Origin: a virus | IMG/VR virus record: IMGVR_UViG_3300036925_000021 | Span: 1 to 55,118 of that record | Length of the DNA: 55,118 nucleotides | Strand: one strand, 5' to 3' | Notes under the pieces: generated by a model | Database searches by the model: none | Told to the model about the DNA's origin: nothing | The model's input: only the letters and a program-made list of their open reading frames with translations | Translations under genes and position numbers: made by a program | In this document: in pieces, positions 13,917 to 22,194 of the stretch | How the letters are laid out: every line of letters begins with the position of its first letter | Position numbering within the stretch: the stretch's first letter is position 1

Positions 13917-14356
13917 GCCTTCTCCTGTTCGTGGCGCCCCCGGATCGGCAGGCGCCCCCCCTGACTGGGGCCGGCAAGAAGAAGCACCAGCGAGCCCCCG
14001 GGGCGTTCAAGGTAGCAGTCCATGACTAGGGCGGTCGCCGGCAGCCCCTGGGTGATCTCCAGGACATGCCGGCGCCCACCCTCCAGGCCGGTCGCCAGCT
14101 GGCCGGCGTCGAGCACGACATGGGGCTCGACGGGCGGCTGGTCGTGGAGGGCGAGGTACACCAGGTAGGGGAGCGTCACGCCGAGGCCCTCAGCGATGCG
14201 CCTGAGGTCCTGTAGAAGGCGATCGCCGTTGTCCGATCGGCCCCCCTCCAGGTAGCCCCATCGGTGGTACTCCACGCCGCACCGCTCCGCGGCGTCCTCC
14301 TGGCGGAGATCGGTCAACGCGCGCAGGCACTTGAGGGCGGAAGAGATCGTCGGCAT
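13913..14356 (-). CDS. Xre-type HTH regulator, 147 aa
   Basis: The N-terminal 65 residues (ISSALKCLRALTDLRQEDAAERCGVEYHRWGYLEGGRS... IAEGLGVTLPYLVYLAL) are a Cro/C1-type helix-turn-helix. The C-terminal part is beta-rich (ALVMDCYLERPGGSLVLLL) and may sense a ligand or dimerise. I chose the ATG at 14356 over one at 14407 because TACACT lies six bases upstream, so the message would be leaderless. The gene is antisense within the head operon, between portal and protease, an unusual place for a repressor. Confidence 0.75.
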   Translation of the reverse strand: MPTISSALKCLRALTDLRQEDAAERCGVEYHRWGYLEGGRSDNGDRLLQDLRRIAEGLGVTLPYLVYLALHDQPPVEPHVVLDAGQLATGLEGGRRHVLEITQGLPATALVMDCYLERPGGSLVLLLAGPSQGGRLPIRGRHEQEKA

Positions 14357-14362
14357 TCGTAG

Positions 14363-14391
14363 AGTGTACGGATTCACTGGACGGGGCGCAA
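14363..14391 (-). promoter_or_regulatory. promoter of the Xre gene, leaderless
   Basis: On the minus strand TTGCGC (14391-14386), a 17-base spacer and TACACT (14368-14363) precede ATG 14356 by exactly the distance expected for a transcript starting at the A of ATG. It overlaps the start region of the protease gene on the plus strand. Confidence 0.45.
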
Positions 14392-14414
14392 GCCTGGCGC
14401 CGATCATCAGGGCC

Positions 14415-15557
14415 GTGAGCCAGCCACAACAAGCCGCGGCAAGCCCTCCGCCCCAGCCCCCGGTTCCGGCGGGCGTCTCCTATGCTGACTACGACGCCTG
14501 GCGCGCGGAGATGCGCCTTTTTGCCACGTCGTCCGCAGCCCGCGAGGCCGGCGCCGAGGACCACTGGATTCGCAAAGGCCTGCCGGCCGAGGTACGGCAG
14601 ATCGAGCCAGAGGATGGCGGCGAGATCTACGAATTCGACTTCGTGATTACCGGCGATGCCAAGCGCGACCGGTACAACGATCTCGTGAGCACTGGTGGCT
14701 GGACCTGGGAGAACTACTTCCTGGGCGGCCCCGGGCCGGTCCTGTGGGCGCACAACAGCTGGCAGCCGCCGATCGCGCGCTGCCCCGCCCCGATCCGGCG
14801 CATCGAGAGCGCCATCGTCGCCCGCTGCATCTTCCCCCGGCCGGAAGAGATCGGCTACGAAGAGGGGCAGCCCCACCTCGCCAGGACCGTCCGCTTGATG
14901 CTCCTGAACAAATTCCTCAAGGCGTGCTCAGTCGGCTTCATGCCGCTGGAGTGGACCTGGGACGACGAGGAGGGGGGCTACAACTTCCTCCGACAGGAGC
15001 TCTACGAGTGGTCCATCGTCCCGGTGCCGGCCTACCCCGGCGCCTACATGCTCGACCAGATGAAAGGCGTGCTGCCAAAGCCCGACGTCGCACCGCTCCT
15101 TCGCTGGTGCGAGGAGACCCTGAGCGCGGATCGCGGCCCGGGCGTTTGGATGCCGCGCGACGTCGCGCAGCATCTTCTCGACGGCATGGGAGCGAAGGGC
15201 CGCGGCTCGGTGGTCATCGACGGGAGCGTGGCGAAGCTCGCCGCAAAGGCTCCACCGGCCGCCTCGCCAAGCACAAGCCAGGCAGCCGCGACCCCGGAAG
15301 CGGCAACTGCCAGCCTTCTTCTTCAAGCGGCCGTCGATCTGGTTCGCAGCGCGCTTCCGGCGGCGCCGATCGAAGCACCGCAGCCGAAGGCGCAGAAGCC
15401 GGCGGTGGTCAAGACCGAGCCCGCGCCGCCCTTCCTGGTCGTCGATCTTGCCGGGCCGCCGGAGGTGGTCGGCTTTTCGGTCAGCCAGGCGGAGATCAAG
15501 GAGGCGGTCCGTGCCGCTTTCAACGAGCAAACGGTCCGGACCGGCCAGGTCTTCTAA
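14415..15557 (+). CDS. HK97-type prohead protease (S78 family), possibly with scaffold tail
   Basis: I chose the GTG at 14415 (380 residues); longer starts would extend into the antisense Xre promoter. Catalytic features of the S78/HK97 protease are visible: His in VLWAHNSWQPP (H113) and Ser in FLKACSVGFMP (S172), with the usual following strand YEWSIVPVPAYP. Residues about 275-345 are an Ala/Pro-rich, low-complexity region and the end is helical (SQAEIKEAVRAAFNEQ), so the protein may be protease plus scaffold in one chain. It matures the capsid before packaging. The capsid gene follows 17 bases later. Confidence 0.85.
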   Translation: MSQPQQAAASPPPQPPVPAGVSYADYDAWRAEMRLFATSSAAREAGAEDHWIRKGLPAEVRQIEPEDGGEIYEFDFVITGDAKRDRYNDLVSTGGWTWENYFLGGPGPVLWAHNSWQPPIARCPAPIRRIESAIVARCIFPRPEEIGYEEGQPHLARTVRLMLLNKFLKACSVGFMPLEWTWDDEEGGYNFLRQELYEWSIVPVPAYPGAYMLDQMKGVLPKPDVAPLLRWCEETLSADRGPGVWMPRDVAQHLLDGMGAKGRGSVVIDGSVAKLAAKAPPAASPSTSQAAATPEAATASLLLQAAVDLVRSALPAAPIEAPQPKAQKPAVVKTEPAPPFLVVDLAGPPEVVGFSVSQAEIKEAVRAAFNEQTVRTGQVF

Positions 15558-15574
15558 CTAACGGAGGGCGCAGC

Positions 15575-16939
15575 ATGACCATCACCAGCACCGAAATCAC
15601 CGAAACCGCCGCGGCGACGCCGGCAGCGCCGGCGATCCACTTCAAGGATCGCGACGAGTTCCGAACCTTCGTCACGGACATCGTGCGCGAGATCCACGGC
15701 GACGAGGCCGCCGAAACCAGGGAGGCCTCGATCGCCCGCGGCAAAGAGGCGGGAGCGGGCGTCCCGGAGCCGAAGAGCGGCGTGGCCAAGTTCCTCGGCG
15801 CCCTCGGCGCCGGCGAAGGCGAGCGGGCGGCCAGCGATCTCGACCGCCTGGCCGAGGCCGACCCCGAGACCCGCCACCGGCACGCGCAGATTCGGGCCGC
15901 CCTGACGATCCAGGCCCTCGTCACGCACAGCGACGTCGCGCCGAGCCAGCGCGCCGCCGCCGCGGCCGAGTACCTCTCTACGACGTACAAGGGGTCGGAG
16001 CTCGCGGGCCAGGTCGTCCGGGCGCTGACGGCCGCCGACACGGAGAGCGCGGCCATCCTCGTCGGCGACCAGGTGGCCAACGACATCATCGAGCTCACCC
16101 GGCCGCTCGCCGTGCTGAGCCGCCTCGGGGCGCGCACGATCCCGCTGCCGTCCGGCGAACTCACCATCCCCTCGCACGTCGCAGGATCGACCGGCGGCTG
16201 GATCGGCGAGGGCGACGACATCCCGCTGACGCAGCCGGAATTCGGCGCGATCACGATGCGGGAGCGGACCTACGGCGCCATCGTGCCGATCTCGAAGAAG
16301 CTCCTGCGCGTCGCGGACCGCACGCCGGTCGACAGCTTCGTCGTTACCGACCTGCGCAACGACATCGCCGTCTCCCTCGACACCGCGGGCCTGCGCGGCA
16401 GCGGCGTCAATGCTCAGCCCCTCGGGGTGCGCTGGCAGGGCGTGGGCGCCGCAGAGGCGGGCGCCGACATCGCCGGCGTGACGGCCACCCTCCTCGGCTG
16501 CTTCCAGGCGATGGGCGAGGCCGAGCTGGCCATGCTGCGGCTCGGCTGGGGCATGAGCTGGCGCACCTGGGCGCACCTGATGGGGCAGCGCGACGGCAAC
16601 TCGAACCTGGTGTGGGGCGACGAGATGCGGGGCGGCACCCTGATGGGCCAGCGCTACGCGCAGACCTCCAAGATCCCGGACAACCTCGATCCGCTCGCGA
16701 CGGGAACGGCGAACAAGAGCGAGCTGTACTTCATGGACATGGAGGAGGTCCTGGAGGGCCGCGGCCAGCAGATCGCCATCGACATGTCCGAGCAGGCCGC
16801 CTACATGACGGCCGGCGGGCAGGTCCGCTCCAGCTTCCAGAAGTACGAGATGCTGGTGCGCGCGATCGTGGGCTACGACGTCCGCATCCGCCGGTCCGGA
16901 GCCGTGCAGGTCCGTTACGTCACCTGGGGCGCCGCCTAG
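15575..16939 (+). CDS. major capsid protein (HK97 fold)
   Basis: A CGGAGGG ribosome site precedes the ATG at 15575. The product is 454 residues. Residues about 30-170 are a charged helical delta-domain-like region, cut away in HK97-type heads. The core contains LPSGELTIPSHVAG, GGWIGEGDDIPLTQPEFGAITM, RTYGAIVPISKKLL and the late VRAIVGYDVRIRRSGAVQV strand, all typical of the Phage_capsid family. Position after the protease and before decoration and connector genes agrees. Confidence 0.92.
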   Translation: MTITSTEITETAAATPAAPAIHFKDRDEFRTFVTDIVREIHGDEAAETREASIARGKEAGAGVPEPKSGVAKFLGALGAGEGERAASDLDRLAEADPETRHRHAQIRAALTIQALVTHSDVAPSQRAAAAAEYLSTTYKGSELAGQVVRALTAADTESAAILVGDQVANDIIELTRPLAVLSRLGARTIPLPSGELTIPSHVAGSTGGWIGEGDDIPLTQPEFGAITMRERTYGAIVPISKKLLRVADRTPVDSFVVTDLRNDIAVSLDTAGLRGSGVNAQPLGVRWQGVGAAEAGADIAGVTATLLGCFQAMGEAELAMLRLGWGMSWRTWAHLMGQRDGNSNLVWGDEMRGGTLMGQRYAQTSKIPDNLDPLATGTANKSELYFMDMEEVLEGRGQQIAIDMSEQAAYMTAGGQVRSSFQKYEMLVRAIVGYDVRIRRSGAVQVRYVTWGAA

Positions 16940-16977
16940 AGCCAACCCCGCAAACCCGGCTGAAGGAGGCCAACAAG

Positions 16978-17433
16978 ATGCATCGACAGCTCGACATGGG
17001 GTTCCACCTCGGCCTGCGCGCCGGCGGCCAGCACGCCGCCGTCGCCGGCGCCGCCAGCGATGGCCAGGAGGTTACCGGCCCGACCTGGCACGACCTGAAG
17101 GACTACGGCTCCGGCGTGCTCGCTCTTGTCGTCCAGGCCACCCTGGCGGAGGATGAGACACTCACCCTGGCGGTGAACCTCCAGGATGCCGCGGACGACC
17201 AGGGCACCGGCGCCGCCGACTACGGCGACGCTTTCGCCGCCGCTGTGGTCCTCACCGGCCCGACCGGGGGCGGCACCGTGCGGACCATCGTGCGGATCGA
17301 CTTCTCCCTGGAGAACTTCCAGGGCTACCTCAACTACCAGCTCACGCCCAGCTTCAGCGCGGCGAACACCGACACCAGCGCGATCGCCGCGGCCTTCGCC
17401 CTCGGCGGGGCGCGCGACCTGCCGGCCGTCTGA
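16978..17433 (+). CDS. probable head decoration protein (Bbp16-like), 151 aa
   Basis: AAGGAGG lies eight bases before the ATG at 16978. The chain is beta-rich (VLALVVQATLAEDETLTLAVNLQDAADDQG, VRTIVRIDFSLENFQGYLNY), the pattern of the small proteins that follow capsid genes in Bordetella phage BPP-1-like heads (Bbp16). Decoration of the capsid or vertex is the likely role. The assignment rests on position and fold pattern, not on catalytic residues. Confidence 0.6.
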   Translation: MHRQLDMGFHLGLRAGGQHAAVAGAASDGQEVTGPTWHDLKDYGSGVLALVVQATLAEDETLTLAVNLQDAADDQGTGAADYGDAFAAAVVLTGPTGGGTVRTIVRIDFSLENFQGYLNYQLTPSFSAANTDTSAIAAAFALGGARDLPAV

Positions 17434-17449
17434 GCCTACGGGAGAACGC

Positions 17450-18040
17450 ATGAGCGACGACATGATCACCGGCAAGTTCACTACCTCGGTACCGCCGTAC
17501 GCCCCGGGAGAGGTCGCCTCCTTCTCGCGCGAAAAGGCAAAGCAGCTCATCGCGAGCGGGGCCTGGGTGCCACTCGGGGTCGACGCGCCGAACCGCGGCC
17601 CGGGGCGCCCGGACCCCAGCGGCGTCGCGAAGGCGATGCGCGCTCTGGCCGACCAGCCGCCGCCGCGCCGGAGCGTCGGCGGCGCGCAAGCCGGCGTCGA
17701 CCTCTTCACCACACCGCCGCCGCCGCCGGCGCCCTCCGCCGCCGCTACGGCCGCCGCCGCGGGCACCATCGGTACGGCAGACCTCACGCCGCAGAAGGCG
17801 CCCGGCAAAACGGCGACCAGCGGTCCGCCGGCGAATCTTCCGCCGGAGAGTGCGCCGCCGGGGCATCCGCTGCACGCCGTCGAGGGCATCGGCCCCGGTA
17901 CCTACGGCACGCTGGAGAAGGTGGCCATCCGAACGGTCGCCGATCTGCGCGCGGCCGAGGAAGCCGCCATCACGGCGCTGGGTATCACCGGTCGCCCCGC
18001 GGCCGTCATCGAGGAGCTGCGCGCCAAGCCGAAGGCGTGA
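17450..18040 (+). CDS. head-region protein with C-terminal helix-hairpin-helix domain
   Basis: This 196-residue protein begins at ATG 17450 behind GGGAGAA. Residues 1-45 (KFTTSVPPYAPGEVASFSREKAKQLIASGAWV) resemble short N-terminal modules of head proteins that follow the capsid gene. A long Pro/Ala-rich linker leads to residues about 148-193, HAVEGIGPGTYGTLEKVAIR... ALGITGRPAAVIEELRAK, a helix-hairpin-helix domain of the DNA-binding or polymerising kind. The same domain, with near-identical DNA over 29 bases, ends the protein at 20564, and a third version sits in the lipase at 36698. A minor capsid protein touching DNA is a reasonable guess. Confidence 0.7.
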   Translation: MSDDMITGKFTTSVPPYAPGEVASFSREKAKQLIASGAWVPLGVDAPNRGPGRPDPSGVAKAMRALADQPPPRRSVGGAQAGVDLFTTPPPPPAPSAAATAAAAGTIGTADLTPQKAPGKTATSGPPANLPPESAPPGHPLHAVEGIGPGTYGTLEKVAIRTVADLRAAEEAAITALGITGRPAAVIEELRAKPKA

Positions 18041-18117
18041 CGCGCGCACCATGGACCAACGGGAGAAAGGGCGGTCGCCGGTCGACCGGATGATCCGGAG
18101 GCCACCGATCACGAGTG

Positions 18118-18984
18118 ATGGGCAACGTCGCGATCCTGACGGAAGGCGAGCCCCGATGGGCCAGCCTGACAAGCGCTCGGAACCGCCTCGGCCTGGCCGT
18201 CGAGGCGACGACCGACGCCCTGCTCGATGAGCTGATCCTGGAGGTCTCTGGCGAGCTGGAGGGCCTTGTTTGCCGACCGCTGGGCCGGCACCGATATCGG
18301 GAGTCTGCTCCCGGCCGCGGCACCGTTCTTCTCTTCCTTTCCCGGGCGCCCATCGAGTCGCTCCTCAGCGTCGCCTTCGACGGCGAGGAGCTCGACCTGG
18401 CAGACGAGGCAATCGAAATCGACGGCCCCTCGACGATTCGCCGCCGCGCCGCCTGGCAGAACACGGCGCCGCTGAGCGACGAGGGCATTGTTCGCCGCCC
18501 CGTCGCCGGGCAGGAGCTTCCCCTCTACAGCGTCGAGTACTGGGCCGGCTACCTCATGCCCCCGCAGGTGGTTTCGTGGACCGCGGGGGCTGCGGTGACC
18601 GCTGGCGCCTGGGTGCGCCCCGCCAACCGCGGCAACCCCCTGCGCTTTGAAGCCGACGCGGCAGGGGCGACGGGGGACACCGAGCCCACCTGGCCCACCA
18701 GCGCCGGCGAATCGGTCGCCGACAACGGCATCACCTGGACGGCGTACGCCGCGAAGGAGCTGCCCGCCGGCCTCCGCCGGTTGGCGCTCCGGCTGATCGT
18801 CGACGCCTGGCACACCAGAAGCCGGGATCGCGGCTTGCGAAGAGTTGCCGAGATGGGGACGAGCCGCGAGTACCACAACCCGGGCGGGGCCGGCGGCGGC
18901 CGGACCGGCGGCTCCCCCTTCGATCTTGCCCCGCGCGAGGAGGAGATTCTCTGCTCCGAGGCCGCGCTGGTGGGGGCTGCCTGA
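18118..18984 (+). CDS. head-tail connector with an inserted domain, 288 aa
   Basis: The N-terminal 80 residues (EPRWASLTSARNRLGLAVEATTDALLDELILEVSGELEGLVCRPL) match the helical start of HK97 gp6-like connectors, which sit under the portal. They normally run straight into VEYWAGYLMP... LPAGLRRLALRLIVDAWH. Here about 55 residues are inserted (VSWTAGAAVTAGAWVRPANR... GDTEPTWPTSAGESVADNGI), a tryptophan-rich beta module seen in other phage surface proteins. GTG 18115 is an alternative start. The stop overlaps the next ATG. Confidence 0.75.
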   Translation: MGNVAILTEGEPRWASLTSARNRLGLAVEATTDALLDELILEVSGELEGLVCRPLGRHRYRESAPGRGTVLLFLSRAPIESLLSVAFDGEELDLADEAIEIDGPSTIRRRAAWQNTAPLSDEGIVRRPVAGQELPLYSVEYWAGYLMPPQVVSWTAGAAVTAGAWVRPANRGNPLRFEADAAGATGDTEPTWPTSAGESVADNGITWTAYAAKELPAGLRRLALRLIVDAWHTRSRDRGLRRVAEMGTSREYHNPGGAGGGRTGGSPFDLAPREEEILCSEAALVGAA

Positions 18985-19562
18985 TGCAGGATCTTGCCGA
19001 TACCGCGGTCGCGCAGCTCGACGAGCTCGGCGCCGAGGCGATCACCCTGCGCCGCGCTGTCGAGCTCACCGCGCCAGGAATCGCCTCCGTTCCGGAGCTC
19101 CAGCTTGGCACTGATGCCAGCGTCGGCGAAACCGCTTTGGAGCTGCAGCGCGGCGTCGGCGATCCCATGCCCCTAAGCGGCAAGCTGCCTGCCGGCCTTG
19201 CGCTTACCATCGGGGCGGAAATGGTTGTGCTGGCCGCCGCGGCCGAGGTGGAGGCCTCCCAGCTTGCCGTGCAGCTTGTCGGGGCGCTACAGGGCGCGCA
19301 TGTCGCCGGCGCGAGCGTCGACGTTCCGTCCAGCCTGGCAATCGACCTCCGGGCGCTTCGCATCGACGCCAGCCCGCACAGCCCAGGCGCGGACCTACTC
19401 CCCGCCGGGCAGTTCGCAGTTCGCCTCGCCCGCGTCCTTCTCCCCGCCGGCGTCGAGGTCGAGCCTGGGGACGTCATCGAGGCCGCCGACTGGAAGGGCT
19501 CCGTGACGCGCCAGCCGATCATTCGAGCCGGCCGCGTCCACCTGGTGGTGGAGGGCCTCTGA
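18984..19562 (+). CDS. minor head/neck protein of unknown fold, 192 aa
   Basis: It starts at the ATG overlapping the connector's stop and ends overlapping the next ATG. The chain is Ala/Leu/Val-rich and low in Lys, with alternating strands and helices (GDVIEAADWKGSVTRQPIIRAGRVHLVVEGL at the end, cut here by a strand pair). In siphovirus order this slot holds a head-closure (stopper) protein; that is the inference. I see no diagnostic motif. Confidence 0.6.
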   Translation: MQDLADTAVAQLDELGAEAITLRRAVELTAPGIASVPELQLGTDASVGETALELQRGVGDPMPLSGKLPAGLALTIGAEMVVLAAAAEVEASQLAVQLVGALQGAHVAGASVDVPSSLAIDLRALRIDASPHSPGADLLPAGQFAVRLARVLLPAGVEVEPGDVIEAADWKGSVTRQPIIRAGRVHLVVEGL

Positions 19563-20104
19563 TGCCGCGCGCGAAAGAGATCTCGTGGGCGCAGCTCGGC
19601 GCGGAGCTGCGCCGCGTCGGCCGGGACCAGGTCCCGCGTCTGAGCACCGAGTTGATCGGCGGGATGGGCCGCCGCTGGTTCTTCAGGATCATCCGGCTTG
19701 CGCCCGTGGGGCGCCACAAGGCCTCCCGCCGGCGTGGCACCTCCCCGCACCCTGGCAAGTTCCGCGCCTCGGTGCGCGCCGGCGCCGGCCGCCCGAAGTG
19801 GGCGCGCCTCCCGGACAGCCCGACGTACGGGGTTCCGGGCGCCGGCGACATCGAGCCGGAGCTGGCGCGGCTGAAGCCGGGACAGACCTTCCATCTCACC
19901 GACGATGCCAAAACGGACCGCGCGAAGCGAGGCTATGCGGACGTCCTCGAGCGGGGGCGCCACACCGACTCTCGCGGCCGGCCGGCGGGCAGCAAGCAGG
20001 CGCCAAAGGGCGTCTTCGCGCCGGCGATGCTCGAAATGCTGGGTACGCGCAAGCAAATCATCGCAAGCGCGCTTGCCGCGACCCTGCAGAAGGAGCCGCT
20101 GTGA
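19562..20104 (+). CDS. HK97 gp10-like neck / tail-completion protein, 180 aa
   Basis: This is a basic protein with the layout of the HK97 gp10 family: an N-terminal helix (WAQLGAELRRVGRDQVPRLSTELIGGMG), then APVGRHKASRRRGTSPHPGKFRASVR, which corresponds to the TPVDTG...LRxSW signature, and DVLERGRH with KGVFAPAMLE towards the end. The family joins tail to head completion. The gene overlaps both neighbours by one to four bases. Confidence 0.7.
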   Translation: MPRAKEISWAQLGAELRRVGRDQVPRLSTELIGGMGRRWFFRIIRLAPVGRHKASRRRGTSPHPGKFRASVRAGAGRPKWARLPDSPTYGVPGAGDIEPELARLKPGQTFHLTDDAKTDRAKRGYADVLERGRHTDSRGRPAGSKQAPKGVFAPAMLEMLGTRKQIIASALAATLQKEPL

Positions 20105-20562
20105 CAACGACCGCCACGACCGTCCAGGCGCGCATCGAGGAGATTCTGCTGGGCTGGGCTCCGACGACGCTGCCGAGCGCCGCCTGGCAGGGCATTTTCG
20201 GCCCCAATTCGGAGCCCAGCAAACCCACGCCCACCGGCGACCGAGCCGAGCCCGCCATGTTCGCGTCCTGGCTGATCGAGACCCCGAACGTTCCCGCCGG
20301 CGGCGGCCCGGTTCGTAGCGATCTTGCCGTGGCGCTCTACGTCGAGATGGGCGTCGGTGCCACTCACTACACCGCCGCCTACCAGGACCTCCTCGCAACC
20401 TTCGTCGCCGCCAACGATGGCACCGACGACGGCCTGGTCTTCCTGGTCGGCACCGGCGACGACGAGGATCTTGGTTGCGAGGCCAGCCTACAGGTCTTTG
20501 GGCCGCGCTACGGGTGGTGGTGCGCCATGGCCACGATCCCTTTCTACCGAGGAGGAGCTTGA
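20101..20562 (+). CDS. probable tail terminator protein, 153 aa
   Basis: It begins at GTG 20101, overlapping the previous stop. The pattern is a helix (TVQARIEEILLG), strands (PAMFASWLIETPNV, SDLAVALYVEMGV), a helix (YTAAYQDLLATFVAAN) and the closing strands (LGCEASLQVFGPRYGWWCAMATIPF). This is the typical alpha/beta layout of ring-forming tail terminators that cap the tail tube. Position before the tube genes agrees. Confidence 0.7.
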   Translation: MTTTATTVQARIEEILLGWAPTTLPSAAWQGIFGPNSEPSKPTPTGDRAEPAMFASWLIETPNVPAGGGPVRSDLAVALYVEMGVGATHYTAAYQDLLATFVAANDGTDDGLVFLVGTGDDEDLGCEASLQVFGPRYGWWCAMATIPFYRGGA

Positions 20563-20563
20563 G

Positions 20564-20920
20564 ATGCGAGGAACCCTGATGAGAGGGCTAGGCCCTCACC
20601 CCGAAGGGCAGACCGTCACCAACGATCGGGGCGACGTCGAGCCTGGCGTTACGTTCCTGGATCCAATCCGGTTCGAGATCACGACCCGGGATGGCGGCCT
20701 CGCGATCGTCAACGAAGACCTTCTTGCCGACGTCGAGGGCGTGGGGGGCGCCACCCTGGGAAAGCTTACGGAGGCCGGCCTTCGCACGGTTCAGCAGCTC
20801 CAGGAGGCCGGCCCGGACGTCATCGGGGCGCTGGGCATCACCGGTCGCCCCGCGGCGGCCTTACAGGCCGCCCTTCAAGCCTTGAGCAGCGAACCGGAGG
20901 AGGTGCGCGATGGCGAGTAG
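20564..20920 (+). CDS. small protein with C-terminal helix-hairpin-helix domain, 118 aa
   Basis: The GAGGAG ribosome site points to ATG 20564. Residues 1-55 are a short beta-like module (TVTNDRGDVEPGVTFLDPIR). Residues 57-105, ADVEGVGGATLGKLTEAG... IGALGITGRPAAALQAAL, form the same helix-hairpin-helix seen at the end of the protein at 17450. Bases 20828-20856 and 17975-18003 differ at one of 29 positions, so the domain was copied recently or exchanged. The gene overlaps the tail-tube gene by 11 bases. Confidence 0.7.
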   Translation: MRGTLMRGLGPHPEGQTVTNDRGDVEPGVTFLDPIRFEITTRDGGLAIVNEDLLADVEGVGGATLGKLTEAGLRTVQQLQEAGPDVIGALGITGRPAAALQAALQALSSEPEEVRDGE

Positions 20921-21695
20921 CAAGCGGGTTCTCCACAACCTCCTTTTCCACTTCGGCGGCTACCGCATTTCGCGGGAGGCCAACCGGCTCCTCTACACGC
21001 CGCAGCGCTCCGAGCAGGACGTGTCCGGCTTCGAGGATGAAACCGACCAGACCGCCAAGGGTACGCATGCCAACAAGGTGGAGATCGCGGGCGTCCCCAC
21101 CGGCGAGCTGGAGCTGGAGCTGTTCACGCAGCTGCTGGCCAGCGCGGATCGCTCCCTGACGGCGTGCCTGCGCAGTGGCTCGGCCAAGGGCGCCGCGCCG
21201 GTCGGCTCCGAAACGCTGACGCTTCTGGTGGATGTCTCCGGCGCGCCGGTCGGCGGCGATCGCAACACCCCCGGCAGCTTCACCGCGAGCCTCTTCACCA
21301 ACTACCAGATGTACTACGGCGCCCTTCTCTACAACGACGTGGGCGGCGCCGGCACCACGGCCGCGGGCGCCAAGGCCGGCTACGCGGCCGGCGCGCTAGG
21401 GGCGGGCCAAGTTCTCGCCTGGGACATCGCCGTCCTGGAGCCGCCAGGCATTGGCGGCACCGGCGGCCCCCAGGCCACGATCACCCTGGAGAGCGACGTG
21501 GACAACACGTGGGCCGCGCCGGCGACGCGCCTCTCCGCGAGTGTCTTTGCGGCTCCCGGCAGCCAGCTTCTCACCCTCGACGGCGACACCGACCCCGTCA
21601 CCGACACCTGGTGGCGGATCAACGTCACGGGGCTGACCGGCACGGATCCGGTCGTCTACCTCCTGGCGTCGCTGACGATCACCACCAAGATCTAA
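20910..21695 (+). CDS. tail tube-like protein A, 261 aa
   Basis: GGAGG lies before ATG 20910. It begins MASSKRVLHNLLFHFGGYRI and contains DVSGFEDETDQTAKGTHANK and GGDRNTPGSF. Both are echoed in the next protein (MASTKRVFIGRTL; DATTTDQMQKGTHNHK; GGDRNAVDEQ), so the two are paralogues of the beta-rich tail tube family. This copy has an extra C-terminal Ig-like region (LTLDGDTDPVTDTWWRINV... LLASLTITTKI). Which one forms the tube cannot be told from sequence. Confidence 0.7.
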   Translation: MASSKRVLHNLLFHFGGYRISREANRLLYTPQRSEQDVSGFEDETDQTAKGTHANKVEIAGVPTGELELELFTQLLASADRSLTACLRSGSAKGAAPVGSETLTLLVDVSGAPVGGDRNTPGSFTASLFTNYQMYYGALLYNDVGGAGTTAAGAKAGYAAGALGAGQVLAWDIAVLEPPGIGGTGGPQATITLESDVDNTWAAPATRLSASVFAAPGSQLLTLDGDTDPVTDTWWRINVTGLTGTDPVVYLLASLTITTKI

Positions 21696-21710
21696 AGAAA
21701 GGGGACCACC

Positions 21711-22172
21711 ATGGCAAGCACGAAGCGCGTCTTCATCGGGCGCACCCTCACCTACGATCCCGACAGCGCCGCCGAGGACTGGAGCGACTACGTCAAGAGC
21801 GTGCGCATCGAGGTCGCGCGCGCGGAGCACGACACCTCGGTCGACGCTACGACGACGGACCAGATGCAGAAGGGCACCCACAACCACAAGGTGAGCATCA
21901 CCTTCGTCTTCCCCGCCGACGATGCGCTCCTGCGCGCGAAGCTCCTCGCGGCCTACAACGCCGACGCCGACGTCCGCTTCTACAGCAAGCAGGCGGCGGG
22001 AGCGATCGCCCCGGGCAACCTGGAGTACCGCTTCGACGCGGTCGTCTCCAACCCGGGGCCGATCGGCGGCGACCGCAACGCGGTCGACGAGCAGCAGGTG
22101 ACGTGGCCGGTCAACGCTTTGGCCATCAACGACGGCACCACCGTGACGCCCCTGGGCGACGCGCTGCCGTAG
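21711..22172 (+). CDS. major tail tube protein candidate, 153 aa
   Basis: A strong AAAGGGG ribosome site precedes ATG 21711. The 153 residues are beta-rich (VRIEVARAEHDTSVDATTTD, KVSITFVFPADDALL, VRFYSKQAAGAIAPGNLEY) and end with QQVTWPVNALAINDGTTVTP, typical of tube monomers. Compact size, the strongest ribosome site of the area and a hairpin after the gene suggest high expression, so I favour it over its longer paralogue as the main tube protein. Confidence 0.7.
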   Translation: MASTKRVFIGRTLTYDPDSAAEDWSDYVKSVRIEVARAEHDTSVDATTTDQMQKGTHNHKVSITFVFPADDALLRAKLLAAYNADADVRFYSKQAAGAIAPGNLEYRFDAVVSNPGPIGGDRNAVDEQQVTWPVNALAINDGTTVTPLGDALP

Positions 22173-22194
22173 CTTCGAACCAACAGCATGAGTT

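Noticed and set aside
11569-14025. 818-codon plus-strand frame overlapping the portal
   Set aside because: It is out of frame with a clear portal-MuF protein and is made of Arg/Gly/Pro-rich shadow sequence that runs past the portal stop into an intergenic and antisense region.
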